Assembly (NCBI RefSeq): GCF_035917575.1 | Contig: NZ_CP109090.1 | Coordinates: 7,812,001-7,876,000 of the forward strand | Reading direction: 5' to 3' | Length of the DNA: 64,000 nucleotides | Source of the DNA: Streptomyces sp. NBC_01788 | Lineage (GTDB): Bacteria > Actinomycetota > Actinomycetes > Streptomycetales > Streptomycetaceae | In this document: piece by piece, positions 16,713-27,100 of the stretch | How the letters are laid out: every line of letters begins with the position of its first letter | Numbering within the stretch: the first letter of the stretch is position 1 | Position numbers and translations under genes: made by a program | The notes under the pieces: model-generated | The model's database searches: none | What the model saw: only the letters and a program-made list of their open reading frames with translations | Told to the model about the DNA's origin: nothing

Positions 16713-17209
16713 CAACCTTCCCTGGCGTCCGACGCTCCTGGCGGCCGGATCGGGCCCCTGGACGACATGATGGCCACGTGGGACAGGCGCGGCATCTCGT
16801 GCACCCGGCCGGCTTATACCCCTGCCGACGCCGAAAGTCATTGCTCGGATCCCCGAAAGGGCGAAGTCGAGGGATTCCCCTGGAGTTTCGAACCGTGGCG
16901 AATGGAGCCCGGAAGTAGTTCTTCAGTGCGTGGCATCTACGGCACGTCGCTCAGTGAAGTCAAGGGTTGACATGCTGTGGGGGATGGATCCATGATCGCG
17001 TTCACGTCAAGATCCCAGCCCTTTGGGTGACTCCGTATGACAAGTGCATCAATTTAACCAGGTAAAGCAATCGATCGAATTCCGGCGCATCCCCCCACCT
17101 TCCCCGGATTGATGTTTGTCCGCTCACGGAATTCCGTGTGGTGCCGTCCTCCGATGTGCCGTCGTTCCGCCCCGGTCCTCCTCCCCGACAGGAAAGCCAG
17201 GCCTTGCCG
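16713..17209 (+). promoter_or_regulatory. Promoter and leader region of the NRPS cluster
   Basis: About 500 bp without a supportable gene. TTGACA (16967-16972), an 18-nt spacer and CATGAT (16991-16996) could form a housekeeping-type promoter, leaving a leader of roughly 200 nt. The stretch around 17045-17085 is unusually AT-rich for this genome. No terminator or known riboswitch was recognised. Confidence 0.4.
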
Positions 17210-20200
17210 GTGCACAACACGCCCAGCTCCGTTCCCCCCGACGCCCCTCTCCGCGTCCGTCCGGCGTCCTTCTCCCAGCAGCGGCTGTGGTTCCTGGCCC
17301 AACTGGCGGGCGCGAATGCCGCCTACAACGAGACCCTCGCCTCCTTCCGGATCGACGGACCGCTCGATCGCGAGGCACTGCTGAGTGCATTCGACTCCTT
17401 GACCGACCGTCATGAGAGCCTGCGGACAAGGCTGGTGGCGGAAGACGGCACCGTGAACCAGCACATCGACCCGCCTGGTAAGGGGTTCACGCTCGTCTTC
17501 GAGGACCTCAGTGCCGACGCGGATCCCGACGGGCGTGTGGCCCGGTACCAACGGGACGAGGCGGAGCGGCCGTTCGACCTGGAGGCCGGCCCCCTCGGGC
17601 GTGGCCGGCTGATCGCCCTGGGCCCCCGACGGCACGTCCTGTTGCTGACGTTCCATCACATCATCTTCGACGGAACGTCGATGAAGGTGATGATGGAGGA
17701 GGTCGCCGCTCACTACACGGCGGCGCTCACGGGCGGCAAGGCAGACCTTCCGGAACTCACGGTGCAGTACGCGGACTACGCGCAACAGCAGCGCGAGGCG
17801 GTCCTCGGCGGTGCCCTGGCCTCCCAGGAGGACTTCTGGCGACGCACCCTGGACGGCGCTCCCCCCGTCCTGGAACTTCCCGCCCAACGGCCGCGCCCGG
17901 CTGAACAGCGCTACGACGGCGGACGTGTCGAGTTCGCCCTCGACGCCGACGTGACCGCCGCGCTCCGCGACCTCGCAAGCACCCAGCAGGCCAGTCTCTT
18001 CAACGCCGTCCTCACCGGCTGGGCCATCCTGATGTCCCGCCTGTCCGGACAGGACGACATCGTTGTCGGCAGCCCGGTGGCGGGCCGACGCGCACCCGGA
18101 GCCGCCGGACTCATCGGCTTCGTCGTCAACACGCTCCCGCTGCGCGTCGACCTCTCCGGTTCCCCCACCGCGACCGAGGCCCTGGCCCGCACCCGCGCCG
18201 CCGTCCGCGCGGCCCTCGCCCAGCAGGACCTGCCCTTCGAGCGCATCGTCGAGCTGGTGAACCCGCCGCGCAGCGCCTCCCACACCCCCCTGTTCCAGAC
18301 CATGCTGGCCTGGGTGCCGGACCGGCACGACCTGCTGCGCCTGCCCGGCGTGACGACCGAACCCCTGCCGATCCAGGACGCCCCGGCCAAGTTCGACCTC
18401 GTCCTGTCGGCGGCCGAGTCCGAAGGCCGCCTCACCGGGCACCTCGACTACGCGACCGCGCTCTTCGACGCGAGCACCGCGCAGCGATGGGCCGGACACC
18501 TGCGCCACCTGCTCACCGACCTCACCCGGCACCCGGACCGCGACATCCACACCCTGGAACTGATGAACCCGGGCGAGCACCGGCATCTGATCCGCCGGGG
18601 CGACGCGACACGGAACCACGACGAGCCCGCGGCGGCCGACCCCGTGGCAGCGGCTCTGCGCACGGCCTCCGGAGTCACCGGCCTCTTCGAGGCCCAGGCC
18701 TGTGAGCACCCCACCCGCGTCGCCGTCGTCGACACGGAAGGCGCGATGGACTACGCGGCCCTCGACCGCCGCGCCAACCGCCTCGCGCACGCGCTCGTCG
18801 CCCGCTCCGTCCGCCCCGGCGACGTAGTGGGACTGCACGCGCGACGCAACCGCGACCTGCTCGTCGGCATCCTGGGCATCCTGAAGGCGGGCGCCGCCTA
18901 CCTCCCGCTCGACCCCGGACAGCCCGTTGCCCGGCTGGCCGCCATGGTCGAGGACGCCGTCTGCCCCGTCGTGCTCAGCGACCACCCCGGCGAGCACCGC
19001 CCGGAGGAGTGGCTCGACCTGGGCACCGTGGAGGCCGAGGCGGCCACCTGCGACCTCCCGCCGCTCGGCGTCACCCGCACCGCGGACCAGATCGCGTACG
19101 TGATCTTCACTTCCGGGTCCACGGGACGGCCCAAGGGCGTCGCCGTCGAACACCGCAGTGTCCTCAACCTGTTCACGGTCTGGCACGAACGCATGGGCAC
19201 CGCCCCCGGCGAGATCGGCTCGGCCTGGTCCAGCACCGCCTTCGACGCCTCCATCCACGAACTCCTGCTGCCCCTGACCACCGGCGGCGAGGTGCACATC
19301 GTCCCCGACGACGTGCGAGGAGACCCGGACGCCCTGCTGAACTGGATGCGCGAGCACCGGGTGACCCAGGCGTTCCTGCCGCCCGCCTACGTCCGCTGGA
19401 TCGACGAGGACCCCGGCACGCGCCTGCGCGGTCTGCCGCTGCGCAAGCTGCTCACCGGCGTCGAGTCCCTGACCGAGGCCGCACTGCACCGCATGACCGA
19501 GCACCTGCCCGGCCTGCGGATCTGCTTCGGCTACGGCCCCACCGAGGCGACGCTCTACAGCACCGCCTACTACGAGCCACGCCCGCTGGAGCGCCCCTGC
19601 CCGATCGGCCGGCCGCTGCCCGGTACCCGCTTCTACGTACTCGACTCCCGTATGCGGCCCGTCCCGCCCGGCGTCGTCGGTGAGATCCACCTCGGCGGGG
19701 AGTCCCTGGCCCGCGGCTACCTCAACCGCCCCGACCTCACCGACGAACGCTTCCTGCCCGACCCGTTCGTCCCCGGCGCCCGCGTCTACCGCACCGGCGA
19801 CCTCGCCCGCTGGGGAGAAGACGGCCAGGCCCACTACGCGGGCCGCGCCGACGACCAGGTCAAACTCCGGGGCTTCCGGATCGAGCCCGGCGAGGTCGAG
19901 GCCGCGTTGCTGCGCCTGTCGGGCGTTCGCGAGGCCGCGGTCCTCGTGGACCGGGACACGGCCGGCCAGCCACGACTGGTCGCGGGCGTCGGCCGGGGGA
20001 GCGCACCGCCCCGCGGCGACTGGCGCGTCGCCCTCGCCCACATCCTGCCCGACTACATGATCCCCGCCGTCTTCGTCGACCTGGAGAGCCTCCCGCTCAA
20101 CTCCAGCGGCAAGCTCGACCGCCCCGCGCTCCTGCGACAGGCCCACGAGCAGGCCACCGACCAGGTCAACACGGGCACCCCGCGCGACCACGTCGAACAC

Positions 20201-21193
20201 GCCCTGTACCGCATATGGCAGCAGGTCCTGCTGCACCCCGGGATAGGCATCGGCGACAACTTCTTCGACATCGGCGGCACCTCCCTGTCCGCCATCAAGA
20301 TGGCCCACCATGTCACCGAGGCCTTCGGCCGTCCGCTGCCCGTCGCCGAGGTCATGACGCGTCCCACCATCGAGTCGCTCGCCGCGCTGCTGAGGGAGGA
20401 CGCAACCCACCGCGCGCCGGGCAGCCTCATCGAGTTCCGCCGGGGCTCGGGACCCAGAGTGGTCTGCGTGCACCCCGCCGGAGGCACCGCCTTCTGCTAC
20501 CTCCCGCTGGCCGCGCTCCTGCCCGGCCACACGGGCCTTTACGGCATCCAGTCCCCGGGCGTGAACCCCGGAGAGGACGTCCTGCCCACCGTGGAGGCCA
20601 TGGCAGAGGCGTACCTGCGCATGCTCGAACCCCTCGGCAAGGGACCCCTCGTCCTGACCGGCCTGTCCTACGGAGGCCTCGTCGCCCACGAGATGGGACG
20701 CCTGCTGAGTCTCGCCGGACGCGATGACGTCAGCGTCGTCCTGCTCGACACACAGGCGACCGACGACGCCTCGGCCCGGGAGGCGATCACCCCTGTCGAC
20801 GCGGCCGAGTTCCGCGAAAAACTGGTGCGGTTCAACGGAATGTACCCGGGCATCGACGAAGCCCAGGTGGACCGGTACTTCCGGCTCTACAACCACAACC
20901 GGCTCACCGCCCGGGACCACGTCCCGGCCGCCTCACCCGCCCGGCTCGTCCTCGCCGAAGCCGTGCCGGACGGCGCCGACACGCCCTCCCACGCCGAGGT
21001 CCGCGAATTCTGGCGGCGACGCGCGACGGGAGACTTCCGGGTCGAGACGCTGGAGTGCGACCACTGGGAGGTCCTGGAGGGCGCCGGGGCGGCACGGGTC
21101 GCCGACCTGCTGGCCGCAGAACTCGCCTACCAAGAAGAGCAGTTGGCGGAGGAACCGCACACCGCCGTCGCACCGGCGGGGGAGGCGCGATGA
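17210..21193 (+). CDS. Single-module nonribosomal peptide synthetase C-A-T-TE (detoxin/rimosamide-like)
   Basis: About 1,327 residues. Condensation domain: RPASFSQQRLWFLAQL near the start and HHIIFDG at about 147. Adenylation domain: TSGSTGRPKG about 633, YGPTEATLY about 774, YRTGDLAR about 860, GFRIEPGEVE and NSSGKLDR. Carrier: FFDIGGTSLSAIK about 1017. Type I thioesterase: GLSYGG about 1150 with His in CDHWEVLEG. The eight-residue code I read is D-A-H-F-L-G-L-Y, for which I have no confident substrate. Start uncertain: GTG 17210 follows CCAGG; GTG 17138 and 17156 are in frame. The stop overlaps the next start as ATGA, so the two synthetases are translationally coupled. Confidence 0.92.
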   Translation: MHNTPSSVPPDAPLRVRPASFSQQRLWFLAQLAGANAAYNETLASFRIDGPLDREALLSAFDSLTDRHESLRTRLVAEDGTVNQHIDPPGKGFTLVFEDLSADADPDGRVARYQRDEAERPFDLEAGPLGRGRLIALGPRRHVLLLTFHHIIFDGTSMKVMMEEVAAHYTAALTGGKADLPELTVQYADYAQQQREAVLGGALASQEDFWRRTLDGAPPVLELPAQRPRPAEQRYDGGRVEFALDADVTAALRDLASTQQASLFNAVLTGWAILMSRLSGQDDIVVGSPVAGRRAPGAAGLIGFVVNTLPLRVDLSGSPTATEALARTRAAVRAALAQQDLPFERIVELVNPPRSASHTPLFQTMLAWVPDRHDLLRLPGVTTEPLPIQDAPAKFDLVLSAAESEGRLTGHLDYATALFDASTAQRWAGHLRHLLTDLTRHPDRDIHTLELMNPGEHRHLIRRGDATRNHDEPAAADPVAAALRTASGVTGLFEAQACEHPTRVAVVDTEGAMDYAALDRRANRLAHALVARSVRPGDVVGLHARRNRDLLVGILGILKAGAAYLPLDPGQPVARLAAMVEDAVCPVVLSDHPGEHRPEEWLDLGTVEAEAATCDLPPLGVTRTADQIAYVIFTSGSTGRPKGVAVEHRSVLNLFTVWHERMGTAPGEIGSAWSSTAFDASIHELLLPLTTGGEVHIVPDDVRGDPDALLNWMREHRVTQAFLPPAYVRWIDEDPGTRLRGLPLRKLLTGVESLTEAALHRMTEHLPGLRICFGYGPTEATLYSTAYYEPRPLERPCPIGRPLPGTRFYVLDSRMRPVPPGVVGEIHLGGESLARGYLNRPDLTDERFLPDPFVPGARVYRTGDLARWGEDGQAHYAGRADDQVKLRGFRIEPGEVEAALLRLSGVREAAVLVDRDTAGQPRLVAGVGRGSAPPRGDWRVALAHILPDYMIPAVFVDLESLPLNSSGKLDRPALLRQAHEQATDQVNTGTPRDHVEHALYRIWQQVLLHPGIGIGDNFFDIGGTSLSAIKMAHHVTEAFGRPLPVAEVMTRPTIESLAALLREDATHRAPGSLIEFRRGSGPRVVCVHPAGGTAFCYLPLAALLPGHTGLYGIQSPGVNPGEDVLPTVEAMAEAYLRMLEPLGKGPLVLTGLSYGGLVAHEMGRLLSLAGRDDVSVVLLDTQATDDASAREAITPVDAAEFREKLVRFNGMYPGIDEAQVDRYFRLYNHNRLTARDHVPAASPARLVLAEAVPDGADTPSHAEVREFWRRRATGDFRVETLECDHWEVLEGAGAARVADLLAAELAYQEEQLAEEPHTAVAPAGEAR

Positions 21194-24100
21194 ACACCCC
21201 CCTCACCGGGCCCGCCACGCTCGCCGGGGCCGTCCTCGGCCAGGCCCGCCGCACGCCCGCCGCCGTCGCCGTCGAGGACGGCACCCACGTCCTGGACTAC
21301 GCCGAGCTCGACCGGCTCAGCGGCCGGGTCGCCGCGCACCTGCGCCGTCGTGGGGTGAGCCCCGGTCAGGCCGTCGCCGTGTGCCTGCCCCGCTCCTGGC
21401 AACTGGTGTGCGTCATGCTCGGCGTCCGCCGTGCCGGCGCCGTCGTCGTCCCGCTCGACCGCATGAGCCCCCACGACCGGCAACGCCACATCCTGGAGGA
21501 CTCCCGCGCCACGGTCGTGGTCCACGACGGCGAGAGCGCCCACCCCGGCGCCCTGGACGCCGCCGACCTGCTCCTGCCCCCGCGGGAAGCGGCGCGGACG
21601 CCGCGGGACGCCGCCGAGCCGGAGCCCGACCCCGGCACCCCCGAGGAGACCGGCACCAGCGCGGAGACGGGCTCCGCCCACGAGACCGGCTTCGTCTTCT
21701 ACACCTCCGGCAGCACCGGCCGCCCCAAGGGCGTCGAGGTCACCGACGCGGGCGTGCTGCGGCTGGCCCAGCCCGGCTACATCGATCTGAAGCCCGGGGG
21801 CCGTTACGCCTGCCTGTCCAACCCCGCCTTCGACGCCCTCAGCTTCGAGGTGTGGGCTCCGCTCGTGACCGGCGGTGTCTGCGTCGTACTGGACGACACG
21901 CAGGTGCACACCCCCCACCGGCTCGCGGACGTGCTGCGCGAGCGCCGCGTGGACACTCTGTTCATCACGGCGGCCCTCTTCCACACGGTCGTCGAGAAGG
22001 TCCCTCACTGCTTCGCCGACACCGGCCAGGTCCTCATCGGCGGGGAACGACTCGACCCGCGGTCGATCCGCGGCTGGTACGAGGCCAATCCCGGCACCGC
22101 GACGGTCCTGCACAACGTGTACGGCCCGACGGAGGCGACGACGTTCGCCCTGATCCACCCCGTCCCACGGGACTTCGACGGCGACGAGGTCCCGATCGGC
22201 ACCGCCGTGCCGGGAACCGGCCTGCTGCTGCGCACCCTGGACGGCCGCACCGCGGAGCCTGGCGAACTGGCCGAACTCCTGCTGAGCGGAACGGCGTTGG
22301 CGCGCGGATACCGCAACCTGCCCGAAGAGACCGCGCGCGGCTTCGTCGAACTGCCGGACGCCGACGGCGCCGCGCGCCGCTGGTACCGCACCGGCGACCT
22401 CGTACGCCAGGACACCCGGGGACGTGTCACCTACGTCGGCCGGGCGGACCGGCAGGTCAAGGTGCGCGGCTTCCGCATCGAACCCGGTGAGGTGGAGCAG
22501 CGGATCCGGACCCTGCCCGCCGTACGCCAGGCCTACGTCTGCGTCCGACGGGACGCGGCCGGCCGCAACGAACTGCTGGCCTTCCTCGTGCCCGGTGACG
22601 GCCTCGACTTCGACGTGTACGAGCGCCACCTCACCACGACCCTGCCCCCGTACATGCGCCCCCACCACACCCACGTGGTCGCCGAACTCCCCCTGAACGC
22701 CAACGGAAAGGTCGACCGGGCCGCCCTGATCGAGGCGGCCGGAGCGCCGTGGCGGGCCAGCCGCGAGGCCGCCGTCCGGGTCACCGACGAGCAACGGCCC
22801 GTGCTGGAGATCGCCGAGGAGATCCTCGACGTCCGCGGCCTGCGCCCCGACGACCGCTGGATCCCCAACGGCGGCGACTCGCTGAAGGCACTGCGGTTCC
22901 GCTTCGAGATCCACCACCGCTTCGCCGTCGACCTGCCCCAGGACCTCGTCCTGCGCGCCGACTTCGCCGCCCTCGCGGACGCGGTGCACGCCCCGGACGT
23001 CGCCGCCCGCCCGCACCCGCCGGTGCCGCCCGCCACGGACGAACCGGACGCGCTCGCCACCAGCGAACAGGAACGCCTCTGGCTCCTGCATCAGCGGGAC
23101 CCCGAGGACCGCTCGTACGACGTGCCGCTCGCCTTCCGGATCAAGGGCCACGTCGACACGCAGGGACTGCGCCGCGCGGTGCGCACCCTGGTGGAGCGGC
23201 ATTCGGCCCTGCGCACCCGCCTTGTCCCCGCCCCGGACGGTCTGCGTCAGCGCACCGAACACCCCTACGACCCCTGGCAACCGCTGGAGGGCCGGCCGGG
23301 GGAGCGGTGGCAGGACACAGCCGACCGCTTCTTCGCCCACCGTTTCGACCTCACCGATCCGCGCATGCTCCGCGCCGCCTGGGTGCGGCGGTCCGACGGC
23401 GGCCTTCTGCTCCTCCACCTCCACCACGCGGCCGTGGACGGCTGGTCCCTCAACCTCCTCCTCCAGGACCTCAGCGAGGCCTACGCCGGTGCCCCCGTAC
23501 GACCGGAACCGCCCGTCACCCCCCTCGACTTCGCGCGCTGGCAGCGGGACTGGCACGCGACCGGGGCCTACGCACGGCACCGCGCCGACCTCCTCGCCCA
23601 CTACGACGACGCGACCCCCTCGGCCCCCCTGCCCGACCCCGGGCTGGAACAGCGGCGGCGGGCCGGGCTCCTGCGCACCTCCCTCGACCTGACGCGGCGC
23701 ACCGCTCTGGACCGGCGTGCCGCCGCAGCGGGACTGACCCGGTTCCAGCTTCTGGTGTCGGCGTTCACCGCGAGCCTGTACGGCGTGACGGGACAGACCC
23801 GACCGCTGGTCGCCGCGCCCGTCGCCAACCGCCCCCGCCCCGAGTTCGGCGACGCGGTCGGCATGTTCGCCAACACCGTGCTCCTCGACCTGACGGCCCG
23901 GCCCCGTGACACCCTCGACGGCAACCTCGCCGCACACGCGGACACCGTGAGCGCCGTACTGGGCGGGCAGGAGGTGGCCCTCGCCGACGTCCTCGCCGAC
24001 CGGGCCTTCCACGAACGCACTCCGCTGTTCGACTACCTGTTCGTACTGGAGAACACCGAGTTCTCCCGCCTGAGCCTGGAGGGCTGCCACACCCGGCCCC

Positions 24101-27100
24101 GCTGGCCGCAGCCGACGGGTGCCAAGTGCGCCCTCACCCTCTCCGTCGTCGAGCACGAATCCGGCTTCGACTGCCTGTGGGAGTACCGGGACGACATCGG
24201 CACCGAGCGCGCTCGGGCCGCCGCCCGGCTCTTCCGCGAGGCCCTCGACCACCTGACCGCCGGCAGTGACATCACCCTGCGCGAACTCGTCGCCCCCTAC
24301 CGGCAGGGCTTCGACCGGCAGGGTCGCGGCACCGAACCCTTGGACGACGTGGCCACCGTGGCCGAGGCGTTCGCCCGCCAGGTGTCCCGCACCCCCGAGG
24401 CCCCCGCCGTGACCCTCGGCGACACCACCCTCACCTACGCCGAACTCGACGCACAGGCCGACGAGGTCGCCTCGGCCCTGCGCGCCTTCCGGCCGGCCGA
24501 CCCCGCCGCACCGGCAGCGGTGGCCCTCTACCTCCAGCCCTCCGTCGAGCACATCGTCGCCCTCCTGGCGGCGACCCGCCTCAACCTGACCCTCGTCCCC
24601 CTCGACCCCGCCTATCCGCCGCCCCTGCTGCGCCACGTGCTCGAGCAGGCCGCACCCCGTTGCGTCGTGGTCGCCCCCGAGGACACGGAGGTCCTCGACA
24701 CCCTCGCCCCGCCGGACCTGCCCCGGCACGTCCTCACCCTCACCGGCACACCCCGGGCCGCACGCGTACCTCACCGGCACCAAGGGCAGCGCCCCCTGTA
24801 CACCCTGTTCACCTCCGGCTCCACCGGGACCCCCAAGGGCGTTCAGGTCCCCGACCGGACCCTGTGCAACCTGCTGTCCTGGCAGCGGGAGGAGGGCGGA
24901 CCGGGCGGGCCCGCCGTCACCCAGCAGTTCTCCATGCTGTCCTTCGACGTCTCGTTCCAGGAGATCCTGACCACCCTGTGCGGCGGCGGCGAGCTGCGCC
25001 TGGTGAGGCCGGCCTGGCGGCAGGACGTCCCCGCCCTGCTGCGCGAGCTGGAGAGCGGGGCGGTGGAGCGGATCTTCCTTCCCTACGTGGCCCTGCAACT
25101 CCTCGCCGAACACGGCGTGCGGCTCGGCCTGTACCCCTCCCGGCTCCGGGAGGTCGTGACCGCAGGCGAGCAACTGGTGTGCACCGACGCCATCCGCACC
25201 TGGTTCGCCGGACTCCCGGGCGGCGCCCGGCTGTTCAACCACTACGGCCCGACCGAGACCCACGTCGTCAGCGGGCTCTGCCTCGACGGCGACCCCGCCG
25301 CCTGGCCGCCGCGCCCCGCGATCGGGCGCCCGGTGTCCGGGGCGGTGCTGCGGGTGGCCGACGAGGCGGGCCTCCCCGTCCCGCCCGGCGTCACCGGCGA
25401 GCTCCTGATCGGCGGCCCCATGGCCACCCGCTGCTACCTCGGCGGCGACGACGCACACCGCGAACGGTTCCTCGACGACCCCGAACTCGGCACCCTCTAC
25501 CGCACCGGCGACCAGGCGTACTTCGACCGGCAGGGCCTGCTGCACTACGCGGGCCGCGACGACGGCCAGGTCAAACTCGGCGGCCACCGGCTGGAACTGG
25601 GCCAGGTCGAGGCCGCGCTCCTCCAGTACCCGAAAGTGGCCAACGCCGTCGCCGCCGTGGAGGAAGGCCGGCTCGTGGCCGTCCTCCAGTGCGGAGAGGA
25701 AGCCCCCGACCCCGCCGACCTCGCCGCCCATCTCGCCGGACTGCTCCCGGCCTACATCCGCATCGCCCGCTTCCGCCTGGTCGCCGAGCTGCCGCGCACG
25801 CCGAGCGGGAAACTGGACCGCCGGGCGGCACTCACCGCACCCGGCAGAGAGCTGCTCCCCGCCTCCTCCCCGACGGGGGCCCTGACGGCGCTCGAACTGC
25901 GTCTGGCCGGCCTGTTCGAGACGGCCACCGGCAAGGTGCCCGACGTCGACCAGCGGTTCTTCGACGCCGGGGCCACCAGCCTGGACCTGATGCGCTTCCA
26001 CCTCAGATGCGCGGGAGAGGGCGACCTTCCCTTCTCCGTACCGGACCTCTTCGAGCACGTCAGCCTTCGCGCGCTCGCCCGGTTCATCACACGGGACCGC
26101 ACCGCCGCCGAACCGGGCCGCGCCCCTTCCCCCGCCCCGGAACGAGCCGACGAACCCGTCGCCGTCGTCGGAATGGCCGTACGTCTGCCCGGCGCGGACG
26201 ACCTGGCCTCCTTCTGGGACCTGATCGTCACCGGCCGCCGGGGCATCGAGCACTTCCCCGCGACCGACGGCCGCACCGGCGCCCGCAGCCAGATGGCGGG
26301 CCTGCTCGCCTTCGACCCGGGCAGGTTCACCATCAGCCCCCACGAGGCCCGGCTGATGGACCCCCAGCAGCGCCATCTCCTGATGAACTGCGTCGAGGCC
26401 CTCGCCCACGCGGGTCTGGGCGACCCCGCCGGCCGGCGCGTGGGGATCATCGCGTCCTGCGGCGAGAACACCTACTACCCGAAGTTGCTCCGCGAGGCGG
26501 ACCCCGGCGCACTGCCGGACACCTTCCGCCTGGCCCAGCACCAGGACAAGGACTTCCTCGCCACCAAGGCCGCCTACCACCTGGGACTCACCGGCCCGGC
26601 GCTCACCGTCCAGTCCGCCTGCTCCAGCTCCCTCGTCGGGGTCCACGTCGCCTCGGGGATGCTCCGGCAGGGCGACGCCGATGTGATGGTCGTCGCGGGA
26701 GTCCTGGTCGACACGGAGCTGACCGACGGCTACACCTACCGCCCGCAGCACATCTTCTCGCCGGACGGACACTGCCGGCCCTTCAGCGCGGACGCCGAGG
26801 GGACCGTCGGGGCCAGCGGCGCCGGCGCCGTCGTCCTCAAACCCCTCGCCGCCGCCCACCGGGACGGCGACACCGTGTACGCCGTCCTCACGGGATCGGG
26901 CGTCAACAACGACGGCGCGGACAAGCTCGGCTACAGCGCTCCCTCCCGCGCCGGACAGCGCGACGCCATCCGCGCCGCCCTCACGCGCAGCGGCCGCCGG
27001 GCCGCCGACCTCGGCTACATCGAGGCACACGGCACCGGCACCCGGCTCGGCGACCCCGTGGAGGCCGCCGCGCTGCGCGAGGCGTACGGACTCGACGACG

